Part shown: positions 31,575 to 38,971 of the stretch, one piece after another
Layout: each line of letters starts with the position of its first letter
Numbering within the stretch: position 1 is the first letter of the stretch
Assembly (NCBI GenBank): GCA_046262415.1
Contig: JBHEMU010000123.1
Span: forward strand, 1 to 58,294
Origin: JACDAS01 sp046262415
GTDB taxonomy: Bacteria; Actinomycetota; Thermoleophilia; Gaiellales; Gaiellaceae
Length of the DNA: 58,294 nt
Reading direction: 5' to 3'
The notes under the pieces: generated by a model
The model's database searches: none
Seen by the model: only the letters and a program-made list of their open reading frames with translations
Told to the model about the DNA's origin: nothing
Translations under genes and position numbers: made by a program

Positions 31575-32624
31575 TCAGTCGAGGCGGGCGGGCGGGTAGA
31601 GGGCCGTGACGCTCTCGACGAACTCGGACAGGCGGCCGGCGAGGGCGGCGTCCTCGAGCTCGACCACGTTCTCCGCGTTCCGCTCCCCAGACCGCGAGAG
31701 GTTGTAGCTGCCGAGGAAGACGACGTCGTCGCACACGGAGACCTTCGCATGCATGAAGTCGTGCAGGCTCCCCTGGGGCTCCCACGGCGTGGACGGCTTC
31801 CCGGAGAACCCGCGGGCGAGCGCGCGCCGCAGCAGGGGCAGCTTCCAGGAGACGTTGCCGTTGACCGTCCACTGGTGGACGACGCCGTGCATCTGCGGGG
31901 CATCGATGCAGCCGCCCAGCTCGATACGCCCTTCCGACGCCGCCTGCGCCAGCGCCGCCAGGACCGGAGCCGCGGTGATCACGGGCGAGCAGATCCGGAC
32001 GCGGCGGCGGGCGCACCCGATTCGCTTCGCGATCCTGTGCGCGAGCTCCTCGCCGTGCCCGGGGCAGAACCAGGCGCGCGCCCGGATCCCGCCGATCTCG
32101 AGCGGTCGCGGCTCCTCGAAGCCCGACGTCTCCACGAGCTCCCGGTCCCAGAGCGCCTGGAAGTTCGCCGCGAAGAGCTCTGCGAGCGCCGGCGAGCCGA
32201 CCGTGAGCAGCACGTTCTCCTGACGGGTCCAGGACTCGTCGGTCCAGTTCGCCGATCCGGTCCAGACGGCCTCCCGATCGCGGACGACGTACTTGTGGTG
32301 CATCAGGTCGGGCACGCCGGCGATCGCCTTGGCGGGGACGCCGAGCGACGAGATCAGCTGCGCGTCAGGCTCCGGCGGCGGCGGCACCGGGATCGGGTGC
32401 CGGTGGTCGACGTTGTAGAGGAGCCGGACGGCGACGCCTCGCGCGGCCGCGTCGCGAATCGCGCCCGCGACGATCGCGGCCGTCTCCGGCAGCAGGTGGA
32501 AGTCGTACTGGGCGAGGTCGAGCGAGGTGCGTGCGGCCCCGATGAACCCGGCGGCGAGGTGCGCGACCTCGTCGGGGGTCTGGCCCCCGTCCGTCAGAGT
32601 GCGCAGGGTGATCGCGTCGTCCAT
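31575..32624 (-). CDS. Phospholipase D-like (HKD) protein
   Basis: A 349-residue protein with two HxK(x)4D-type motifs of the PLD superfamily: LMHHKYVVRDREAVWTGSAN (about residue 110) and FMHAKVSVCDDVVFLGSYN (about residue 295). Each contributes one His to a two-histidine active site. No signal peptide is present, so it is probably cytoplasmic; members include phospholipases, nucleases and cardiolipin synthases. Adjacency to DedA suggests a lipid role, and the divergent UDG-like gene gives a second possible DNA context. The start at 32624 overlaps the 5' end of that divergent gene. Confidence 0.85.
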   Translation of the reverse strand: MDDAITLRTLTDGGQTPDEVAHLAAGFIGAARTSLDLAQYDFHLLPETAAIVAGAIRDAAARGVAVRLLYNVDHRHPIPVPPPPEPDAQLISSLGVPAKAIAGVPDLMHHKYVVRDREAVWTGSANWTDESWTRQENVLLTVGSPALAELFAANFQALWDRELVETSGFEEPRPLEIGGIRARAWFCPGHGEELAHRIAKRIGCARRRVRICSPVITAAPVLAALAQAASEGRIELGGCIDAPQMHGVVHQWTVNGNVSWKLPLLRRALARGFSGKPSTPWEPQGSLHDFMHAKVSVCDDVVFLGSYNLSRSGERNAENVVELEDAALAGRLSEFVESVTALYPPARLD

Positions 32625-33126
32625 CGTCTGCAGTCTCGCGGAAGCCCGGATCGGCGAGACGTACAACCAGTACGCCTCGTCCGGCCTGCTCCGGCGCCGG
32701 CTGTGCGAGTACCTCGATTCGCGCCTCGAGGCGCCGCTGCTCCTCGTGGGGGAGGCGGCCGGATACCGCGGGGCGCGGATCAGCGGCATCCCGTTCACGT
32801 CCGAGCGGCAACTGACCGGACGCGGCCCCGCGGAGGCGACGGCGACGATCGTCCACCGGGTCCTGGCGGAGACGGAGCTGACGGACGCCGTGCTCCTCTG
32901 GAACGTGGTGCCGACGCACCCGGGCACGGAGTGCTCGAACCGCCGGCCCTCGGAAGCGGAGGTGCAGGCGGCACGCCCCTTCCTGGAAGCGCTCGCCCGC
33001 GGGCGCCGCGTGGTCGCGATCGGACGCATCGCCCAGGCCGCGACCCGGGCTCCGTACGTCCGCCACCCGAGCCACGGGGGCGTCCAGGCGTTTCGGAGCG
33101 GGCTGGTTGAATTGCTCGGCGAGTGA
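32608..33126 (+). CDS. Uracil-DNA glycosylase-like protein
   Basis: About 172 residues resembling the uracil-DNA glycosylase superfamily: APLLLVGEAAGYRGARISG (water-activating loop region), the GIPFTSERQL insertion, LLWNVVPTHPGTE and the C-terminal YVRHPSHGG, whose His fits the leucine-loop motif. It should excise uracil or a related base from DNA. Start codons GTG 32599 and GTG 32608 are both in frame; the second gives the more usual N-terminus. The 5' end overlaps the divergent PLD gene by 17 bp. The stop is coupled to the MFS gene by GTGA. Confidence 0.65.
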   Translation: MIASSIVCSLAEARIGETYNQYASSGLLRRRLCEYLDSRLEAPLLLVGEAAGYRGARISGIPFTSERQLTGRGPAEATATIVHRVLAETELTDAVLLWNVVPTHPGTECSNRRPSEAEVQAARPFLEALARGRRVVAIGRIAQAATRAPYVRHPSHGGVQAFRSGLVELLGE

Positions 33127-34346
33127 CGACGTATCCGATCCGACGCAACCTGGTGCTGCTGTCGGCGTCGCTGACGTGCCTCTCCGGCATGCTCCAGCTC
33201 ACGGCCGCCGTCGCCACGGTGACCCTCGTCCTCGTCACGCACGTCGAGGGCATCCTCGGGCTCGGGCCGGCGATCCTGCTCTCCTGCGGGGCGGCCGCGG
33301 CGTTGCCGGCCGGACGCGCCATGGACCGTCACGGGCGGATCCCGGTGCTCGCGGGCGGGTTCGTCGCGGGGATCGCCGGCTGCTCGCTGACGGCGCTCGG
33401 CGCCCGGTTGGAGAACGCGTCCCTCGTCCTTCTCGGCTTCGCCGCCGTCGGGCTGGGCATGGGCACGGTCCTCCTCGTCCGCACCGCGGCCGCGGACATG
33501 GTCTCGCCCGAGCGCCGCCCGAGGGCGATCTCGCTCGTCCTCTTCGGCGCCGTCTTCGGAGCGATCCTCGGCCCGTTCGTGTTCGGGCCACTCTTCGCCG
33601 GCGAGCACCTCGAGGCGGATGCGCTCGTCCTCCCGTGGCTGGCTGCCGCGGGCTTCATGCTCGTCGGCCTCGTGCTCGTGCTCGCCGTCCGGCCGGATCC
33701 CCGCTCGATCGCCGCGGAGCTGTATCCCCCGGCGGCCACGGACGCGAGCGACGGGACGGCCACCCTGCGGGAGCTGCTCCGGCGCCCCGGCGTCCCGGCG
33801 GCGCTGGCGGCTGCGATCGCGAGCTTCGCCGTCATGGTGGCGGTGATGAACCTGACGGGCTACGTGATGATCGGCCACGGTCACCACCAGAGCGACGTGT
33901 TTCCCGTGATCAGCGCCCACATCGTCGGCATGTACGGCCTGGTACCGGTCGTGGGCGACCTGATCGCGCGGATCGGCCGCCGGCAGGCGCTCGTCGGCGG
34001 GCTCCTCGTCATGGGCGTCTCGACGCTCAGTCTCGCCTGGGTCGAGAGCGTCGTCGGCACTGGGGTCGCCCTCGGCGGTCTCGGGCTCGGCTGGTGCTTC
34101 TCGTACGTCGCCGCGACGGCGGAGCTCGTCGACGCCGCCGCACCCGCCGAGCGCGGGCGGCTCGTCGGCTTCGGCGACCTCGCGTCAGGGTTCTCCGGCG
34201 CGGCGCTCTGCCTGGCCGGCGGCGTCGCCTACGACGGCGGCGGCGCGGCCACGATCGCAGTCGGCGGCGCGGCCGCCGTCACGCTGCCGGCGCTCTGGCT
34301 GGCGGTCACGACCCGCCGCCCCGCCGAGGCACCCAAGCCCGCGTAA
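33123..34346 (+). CDS. MFS transporter, 12-helix type
   Basis: A 407-residue polytopic protein with about 12 hydrophobic segments and the central loop of an MFS carrier. A degenerate motif A is seen at GRAMDRHGRIPVLAGG and its repeat at GDLIARIGRRQALVGG. A glycine-rich helix 5 (LFGAVFGAILGPFVFGP) resembles an efflux motif C. A short His-rich stretch (IGHGHHQSD) sits in an external loop. The substrate is unknown. The GTG start overlaps the upstream stop (GTGA). The last codons precede an inverted repeat at 34354. Confidence 0.85.
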   Translation: MTTYPIRRNLVLLSASLTCLSGMLQLTAAVATVTLVLVTHVEGILGLGPAILLSCGAAAALPAGRAMDRHGRIPVLAGGFVAGIAGCSLTALGARLENASLVLLGFAAVGLGMGTVLLVRTAAADMVSPERRPRAISLVLFGAVFGAILGPFVFGPLFAGEHLEADALVLPWLAAAGFMLVGLVLVLAVRPDPRSIAAELYPPAATDASDGTATLRELLRRPGVPAALAAAIASFAVMVAVMNLTGYVMIGHGHHQSDVFPVISAHIVGMYGLVPVVGDLIARIGRRQALVGGLLVMGVSTLSLAWVESVVGTGVALGGLGLGWCFSYVAATAELVDAAAPAERGRLVGFGDLASGFSGAALCLAGGVAYDGGGAATIAVGGAAAVTLPALWLAVTTRRPAEAPKPA

Positions 34347-34353
34347 CCGGGGC

Positions 34354-34369
34354 TTTGTGTTGCATCACC
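34354..34369. repeat. Left arm of a 16-bp inverted repeat
   Basis: TTTGTGTTGCATCACC, perfectly complementary to 34659-34674. It contains the stop codon of the small minus-strand gene between the arms. Confidence 0.85.
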
Positions 34370-34619
34370 ACCGCCAGATCGGCAGGAAGCCGGCGAGGAG
34401 GTCGGTGATCACCGGGTCGACGTCCGCTCGCACCCGGGCTCGCCGCGCCCGCTCGGCGATCAGGAAGCGACGCACTCGCCAGTAGCTCGGGCGCGGCAGG
34501 TCGAGCCGCTTCGCTACCGGGATCAGCAGGCGCCACGCCTCGGCGTGCGGGAGCTCGAACCCAGCGAGCAGCCGGAGGGCCGCGGCGAAGTCCTCGTGCA
34601 TCGGCTCCCACCTGGGCAT
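34365..34619 (-). CDS. Small basic protein, possible DNA-binding, between inverted repeats
   Basis: An 84-residue frame (MPRWEPMHEDFAAALRLLAG onward) with helices resembling a small helix-turn-helix: LPHAEAWRLLIPVAKRLDLP, then RPSYWRVRRFLIAERARRAR. I do not know its function; the Arg-rich second half suggests nucleic-acid binding. A longer start at TTG 34673 would begin within the right inverted repeat. The stop lies within the left arm. The enclosing 16-bp inverted repeats and about 320-bp size raise the possibility of a small mobile element. Confidence 0.5.
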   Translation of the reverse strand: MPRWEPMHEDFAAALRLLAGFELPHAEAWRLLIPVAKRLDLPRPSYWRVRRFLIAERARRARVRADVDPVITDLLAGFLPIWRW

Positions 34620-34658
34620 GGGGGAGAGGCTGGCGACGGGAGTGTCGCCGAGGTGGTG

Positions 34659-34674
34659 GGTGATGCAACACAAA
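34659..34674. repeat. Right arm of a 16-bp inverted repeat
   Basis: GGTGATGCAACACAAA, complement of the arm at 34354-34369. A further run of ACC repeats extends the similarity inward with a small gap. Confidence 0.85.
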
Positions 34675-34719
34675 TGTGAATTTCGGGCGGCGCGCGGAGA
34701 CGGGCGGAATGGGCGGTGC

Positions 34720-34728
34720 TGCTACGAT
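34720..34728 (+). promoter_or_regulatory. Extended -10 promoter of rplM
   Basis: TGC followed by TACGAT, an extended -10 element without a clear -35. Transcription should begin near 34735, at the foot of the hairpin at 34736. Confidence 0.5.
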
Positions 34729-34735
34729 CTGCGTC

Positions 34736-34757
34736 CGGCGGATCTCGTGGTCCGCCG
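34736..34757 (+). promoter_or_regulatory. 5'-terminal hairpin of the rplM leader
   Basis: A 7-bp stem (CGGCGGA/TCCGCCG) with an 8-nt loop, followed by CTTTCTCGT and the rplM ATG. It would be the first structure of the message. It may be an autoregulatory site for L13 or act as a stability element; no ribosome-binding site is visible between it and the ATG. Confidence 0.45.
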
Positions 34758-34766
34758 CTTTCTCGT

Positions 34767-35204
34767 ATGCAAAAGACCTGGAATGCAAAGCCCGGCGAGA
34801 TCGAGCGCCGCTGGTACCTCGTCGACGCCGAGGGGCAGACGCTCGGGCGCCTGGCGACCCGGATCGCCGACACGCTACGCGGCAAGACGAAGGCGGAGTA
34901 CACCCCGCACGTGGACACGGGCGACTTCGTCGTCGTGGTCAACGCGGAGAAGATCGCCGTCACCGGGAAGAAGCTGGACGAGAAGCTGTACTACCGGCAC
35001 TCGGGCTATCCCGGCGGCCTGCGCAGCCGGACGCTGCGCGAGCAGCTCGACCGCCGGCCGACCGAGGTGCTGCGCAAGGCCGTCAAGGGGATGCTGCCCC
35101 GGAACCGTCTCTCGCGCGCCCAGCTGACGAAGCTGAAGATCTACGCCGGCCCGGAGCATCCGCACGCGGCCCAGTCGCCGAAGCCCTTCCCGGAGCCACG
35201 CTAG
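34767..35204 (+). CDS. rplM: 50S ribosomal protein L13
   Basis: A 145-residue L13 homologue: KTWNAKPGEIERRWYLVDAE at the N-terminus, GRLATRIADTLRGK, YTPHVDTGDFVVVVNAEKI, and RAVKGMLPRNRLSR-like VLRKAVKGMLPRNRLSRAQL. It is an early-assembly protein of the large subunit. The ATG at 34767 gives the normal family start. It forms an operon with rpsI, as in most bacteria, but here the two are separated by copy B of the 164-bp repeat, whose first bases complete the rplM TAG stop. Confidence 0.97.
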   Translation: MQKTWNAKPGEIERRWYLVDAEGQTLGRLATRIADTLRGKTKAEYTPHVDTGDFVVVVNAEKIAVTGKKLDEKLYYRHSGYPGGLRSRTLREQLDRRPTEVLRKAVKGMLPRNRLSRAQLTKLKIYAGPEHPHAAQSPKPFPEPR

Positions 35205-35366
35205 TGCCCCACCCGGCCACGTCCGCCGGCTTCTGGCCCGCGATCACGCGGCGCCATGCGTCGTCCTCGGTCGCCTCTATAGCTTCGGCTCTGCGGGCTC
35301 CCTGCGTCCTAGGCTGGCTTGGTGCTCGCGACCCGGAAGCTCGGCAACGTCACCGGGCGGGGCACT
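35203..35366. repeat. 164-bp palindromic intercistronic element, copy B
   Basis: Same length and ends as copy A (AGTGCCCC ... GGGGCACT), with more divergence at the apex (loop CTTCGG) but many compensatory or wobble pairs. It separates rplM from rpsI. The sequence CTAG occurs at both borders, and the right-hand TAG directly precedes the rpsI ATG. This would be expected if the element inserted in an ancestral TAG stop and duplicated TA. GGGG lies 6 nt before the ATG. Confidence 0.9.
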
Positions 35367-35368
35367 AG

Positions 35369-35764
35369 ATGCCCGAGCTCGCTCAGTACCTGGGGACGGG
35401 CAAGCGCAAGACGTCGGTTGCCCGCGTGATCCTGCGGCCGGGCGACGGCAAGACGTGGTTCAACGGCAGGACGCTCGAGGAGTACTTCCCGCGCCTGACG
35501 CACCGCTCGATGGTGCTCGCGCCGCTACGGGTCGCGGAGCTCGAGGGCGCCTACGACGTCCGCGTCCGGGTTCACGGCGGCGGGCCCAGCGGCCAGGCAG
35601 GGGCCGTCCGCCACGGCATCGCCCGCGCCCTCGTCGAGGTCGATCCGAATCTGCGCGTCCCGCTCAAGCGGGAGGGCTTCCTCGCCCGCGACGCCCGCGT
35701 CGTGGAGCGGAAGAAGGCTGGCCTCCACAAGGCTCGAAAGGCCCCTCAGTTCAGCAAGCGGTAG
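35369..35764 (+). CDS. rpsI: 30S ribosomal protein S9
   Basis: A 131-residue S9 homologue: YLGTGKRKTSVARVILRPGD at the N-terminus, the central HGGGPSGQAGAVRHGIARAL, and the basic C-terminal tail KKAGLHKARKAPQFSKR, whose final SKR reaches the P-site tRNA. The ATG follows the repeat element by 2 nt and has its GGGG ribosome-binding site inside the repeat. glmM starts 11 nt after the stop. Confidence 0.97.
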   Translation: MPELAQYLGTGKRKTSVARVILRPGDGKTWFNGRTLEEYFPRLTHRSMVLAPLRVAELEGAYDVRVRVHGGGPSGQAGAVRHGIARALVEVDPNLRVPLKREGFLARDARVVERKKAGLHKARKAPQFSKR

Positions 35765-35775
35765 CGTCGCCCTCC

Positions 35776-37038
35776 GTGGCGCGCCGCTACTTCGGCACCG
35801 ACGGCGTTCGGGGGATCGTCGGCACGGACCTGACAGTCGAGCTCGTGGAGCAGCTCGGCAAGGCGGCCACGCTCTGGTCCGGACGCGGGCGGGTCTTCGT
35901 CGGCCGGGACACGCGGGGATCCGGCCCCGAGCTCGAGGAGGCCTTCGCGCGCGGCGTCGTCGCCGGGGGCGGCAGCGCCGTCCTCGCCGGCGTGCTGCCG
36001 ACGCCGGCGGTCGCCCTGCTGGCCCTCGACCTCGGCGTGGTCATCTCCGCGTCGCACAACCCCCCGGAGTACAACGGCGTCAAGCTCTTCGACCGCGACG
36101 GCCGGAAGCTGACCGACGCCGCCGAGGAGGAGATCGAGGCGCTGTTCGACGCACGCGGGCCGGGAGGCGGTGAGATCTCGCGAGTCGGCGTCGCCACGGA
36201 CAGCTACCTGGAGCACGTCGTGGAGCGGTTCGGCTCGGATCTGTCCGGCCTCCGCCTCGTGGTCGATTGCGCGAACGGCGCGTATTCGGGCCTGGCGCCC
36301 GAGGCCTTCGAGTCGCTGGGGGCCACCGTGATCGCCGTCGGGAGCGAGCCCGACGGAGACAACATCAACGTCGGCTGCGGGGCGACCGACCTCTCGCTGC
36401 TCTCGCGCGTCGTGCTGGAGGAGGGAGCCGACCTCGGCGTGGCCTTCGACGGCGACGGCGACCGGATGCTCGCTGTGGACGGCGCGGGGTCGCCGGTCGA
36501 CGGCGACCAGATCCTCGCCGTGCTCGCGCTCCACCTCCGCGTCGGCGTCGTCGCCGTGACCGTGATGACGAACCTCGGGTTTCACCGCCTGATGGACGAG
36601 CGGGGCATTCGGGTGCTCACCACGGACGTCGGCGACCGGTACGTGCTCGAGTCCCTGCGCCGCGAGGGCGGCCTGCTGGGCGGAGAGCAGTCCGGGCACG
36701 TCATCTACCTGCGCGACCACGTCACGGGCGACGGCCTCGCGGCGGCGCTCCTTCTGTGCGGGGCGCTGGACGGCAGATCCCTCGCCGAGGCCGTGTCGAT
36801 CATGCCCCGCTTCCCTCAGTCGAGGGAGAACGTGCACGTCGGCCGCCGCGAGCTGACGCCGGCGCTGCTGGCCGAGGTGGAGCGGACGAACGCACGGCTC
36901 GCAGGGCGGGGGCGCGTGCTCGTCCGTCCTTCCGGGACGGAGCCGGTCGTGCGGGTTCTCGCCGAGGCCGAGAATTCGGTTGAAACGCAGGCTCTTTGTG
37001 CTAGCATCGTCGCTCTCGTGCGCCGAGAGCTCGGCTGA
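35776..37038 (+). CDS. glmM: Phosphoglucosamine mutase
   Basis: A 420-residue alpha-D-phosphohexomutase converting glucosamine-6-P to glucosamine-1-P for UDP-GlcNAc synthesis. Visible: RYFGTDGVRGIVGTDL at the N-terminus, the phosphoserine loop VVISASHNPPEYNG, the Mg-binding VAFDGDGDRMLAVD, the sugar-binding GGEQSGHVIY and the C-terminal VRPSGTEPVVRVL. The GTG start follows TAGCGT by 8 nt, but that TAG is the rpsI stop. The 3' end contains a promoter for glmS. Confidence 0.96.
   Translation: MARRYFGTDGVRGIVGTDLTVELVEQLGKAATLWSGRGRVFVGRDTRGSGPELEEAFARGVVAGGGSAVLAGVLPTPAVALLALDLGVVISASHNPPEYNGVKLFDRDGRKLTDAAEEEIEALFDARGPGGGEISRVGVATDSYLEHVVERFGSDLSGLRLVVDCANGAYSGLAPEAFESLGATVIAVGSEPDGDNINVGCGATDLSLLSRVVLEEGADLGVAFDGDGDRMLAVDGAGSPVDGDQILAVLALHLRVGVVAVTVMTNLGFHRLMDERGIRVLTTDVGDRYVLESLRREGGLLGGEQSGHVIYLRDHVTGDGLAAALLLCGALDGRSLAEAVSIMPRFPQSRENVHVGRRELTPALLAEVERTNARLAGRGRVLVRPSGTEPVVRVLAEAENSVETQALCASIVALVRRELG
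36980..37007 (+). promoter_or_regulatory. glmS promoter inside the 3' end of glmM
   Basis: TTGAAA (36980-36985), a 16-nt spacer and TAGCAT (37002-37007) preceded by an extended -10 TGC. The predicted start near 37014 gives glmS a leader of about 125 nt. It is one of the best -35/-10 pairs in the window. Confidence 0.65.
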
Positions 37039-37084
37039 CCGTTTCCGACGGAGGGAACGGGAAGCAGCCGGGCTTTTCGCTTTC
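37032..37084 (+). promoter_or_regulatory. glmS leader hairpin and shared T-rich motif
   Basis: The outer stem CGGCTG/CAGCCG and an inner CCGTTTCC/GGAACGG stem (one bulge) span 37032-37070 and include the glmM stop. GGGCTTTTCGCTTTC follows at 37070-37084 and matches 13 of 15 positions of the guaB leader motif. A GAGAGGAGAAG purine run comes next. Confidence 0.5.
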
Positions 37085-37138
37085 GAGAGGAGAAGAGTTT
37101 CGGCCCCAGGAGTCGAACCGAGCGAAGGGAGCTTCAGG

Positions 37139-38968
37139 GTGTGCGGAATCATCGGATACGTCGGGCCCAGGGCCTGCAAGCCGCTTCTCATCCAGGCGCT
37201 CGAGCGACTCGAGTACCGCGGCTACGACTCGGCAGGCATCGCCCTCCTCGAGACTGACGGTCTCGACTACGTCCGCGCGGTCGGCAACCTCCAGTACCTG
37301 AAAGAAGCCGCCGGCTCGAACGGCTCCCGGTCGACGACGGGCCTTGGACACACGCGCTGGGCCACACACGGCCGCGTCGCCGAGGAGAACGCGCATCCGC
37401 TGACCGGCTGCGACGACGCCAAGCTCGCAATCGTCTTGAACGGCATCGTCGAGAACTACCGCGAGCTGCGCGAGGCCCTGCGGGCCGGCGGGCACGCCTT
37501 CTCCTCGGAGACCGACGCGGAGGTCGTCTCGCACCTGATCGAGAGCCACTACGACGGGGACCTCACCGAGGCGGTGCGCTTGGCGTATTGCGAGCTCGAG
37601 GGGCACTTCGCCTTCGTCGTCATCCACCACGATCACCCCAACCTGCTCGTGGGAGCTCGCCACCAGTGCCCGCTCGTCGTGGGCGTGGCCGACGACGAGA
37701 TGTTCCTCGCCTCGTCGATCGCCGCGTTCCTGCGCGAGACGCGCCGCGTGCTGCTGATCGAGGACGACGAGATCGTGACGATCTCGCCCGAGGGCGCCGT
37801 CTTCATGTCGGCCGACGGCTCGCCGGTCGAGCTCCGCGAGGAGATGGAGGTCGACTGGGACGACGAGGGTGCCGAGAAGGGGGGCTACGAGACCTTCATG
37901 CTGAAGGAGATCTACGAGCAGCCGTCCGCCGTCGAGGACACGATCGGCGATCGCGTCCGCCACGGCCGCCTGGAGCTCGAGGGGCTCGGGCTCGACGACG
38001 AGCGCATGCGCAACCTGCGCCGGATCGTCATCCTCGCCTGCGGCACCGCGTACCACTCGGGCGTCGTCGGGCGCTACGTGCTCGAGGAGTGGGCCAGGAT
38101 CCCCGTCGAGCCCGACATCGCGAGCGAGTGGCGGTACCGCAACCCGGTGCTCTCGAAAGACACGCTCGTGATCGGCATCTCCCAGTCGGGCGAGTCCGCC
38201 GACACGCTCGCGGCCATGCGCCTGGCGCGCGCCTCCGGGGCGCCCACGCTCGCGATCACGAACATGATGGGCACGCAGATCACCCGCGAGGTGGACTCGG
38301 TCCTCTACACGCGTGCCGGCCTCGAGATGGCCGTCGCCGCGTCGAAGACCTTCACCGCGCAGGTGTCGCTCTTCTACCTGATCGCGCTGAAGCTGGCGCA
38401 GGTGCGCAGGACGCTGCCACCCGAGCAGATCGCCTCGCTCCTCGACGAGGTCCACGAGCTGCCGGCGAAGATGGCGACGTTCCTGGCGGGCAACCACCCG
38501 ATCGAGGAGATCGCCCAGCGCCACTACGACAAGCCCTTCTTCCTCTACCTGGGCCGCCACATCGGCCTGCCGGTCTGCCTCGAGGGCGCTCTGAAGTTGA
38601 AGGAGATCTCGTACATCCCGACCGAGGCGTACTCGGCCGGGGAGATGAAGCACGGGCCGATCGCGCTGCTCGACGAGGACACGCCGGTCGTGTGCGTCGC
38701 GACCGACTCGCACGTCTACGACAAGGTCGTCTCGAACATCCAGGAGACCCGCGCCCGCGGCGCCCAGGTGATCGCGATCGCCACGGACGGCAACGAGGAC
38801 ATCCAGCACCACGCGGACGACGTCATCTTCGTGCCGCGCACACATCCGTTCCTGCAGGCCGTCCTCGCGGTGTTGCCGCTCCAGCTGCTCGCCTACCGCA
38901 TCGCCCGGCTCCGGGGTCTCAACGTCGACCAGCCGCGGAACCTGGCCAAGACGGTCACCGTCGAGTAG
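37139..38968 (+). CDS. glmS: Glutamine-fructose-6-phosphate aminotransferase
   Basis: A 609-residue enzyme making glucosamine-6-phosphate from fructose-6-P and glutamine. The GTG is followed at once by Cys (MCGIIGYVGPRACKP), the N-terminal nucleophile of class II amidotransferases, which fixes the start. The GATase domain (about 1-240) has LGHTRWATHG; the two SIS domains have ACGTAYHSGVVGR and ISQSGESADTLAAMRLA. The C-terminus is RNLAKTVTVE. GAAGGGAG upstream serves as ribosome-binding site. No glmS ribozyme is apparent in the 125-nt leader. Confidence 0.97.
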   Translation: MCGIIGYVGPRACKPLLIQALERLEYRGYDSAGIALLETDGLDYVRAVGNLQYLKEAAGSNGSRSTTGLGHTRWATHGRVAEENAHPLTGCDDAKLAIVLNGIVENYRELREALRAGGHAFSSETDAEVVSHLIESHYDGDLTEAVRLAYCELEGHFAFVVIHHDHPNLLVGARHQCPLVVGVADDEMFLASSIAAFLRETRRVLLIEDDEIVTISPEGAVFMSADGSPVELREEMEVDWDDEGAEKGGYETFMLKEIYEQPSAVEDTIGDRVRHGRLELEGLGLDDERMRNLRRIVILACGTAYHSGVVGRYVLEEWARIPVEPDIASEWRYRNPVLSKDTLVIGISQSGESADTLAAMRLARASGAPTLAITNMMGTQITREVDSVLYTRAGLEMAVAASKTFTAQVSLFYLIALKLAQVRRTLPPEQIASLLDEVHELPAKMATFLAGNHPIEEIAQRHYDKPFFLYLGRHIGLPVCLEGALKLKEISYIPTEAYSAGEMKHGPIALLDEDTPVVCVATDSHVYDKVVSNIQETRARGAQVIAIATDGNEDIQHHADDVIFVPRTHPFLQAVLAVLPLQLLAYRIARLRGLNVDQPRNLAKTVTVE

Positions 38969-38971
38969 CCG

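Noticed and set aside
37071..37138. glmS ribozyme
   Set aside because: The leader is too short and lacks the expected catalytic core; no support in sequence.
37001..38845. A 614-codon minus-strand frame over glmS
   Set aside because: It is entirely antisense to glmS, whose domains are unmistakable; low-complexity composition.
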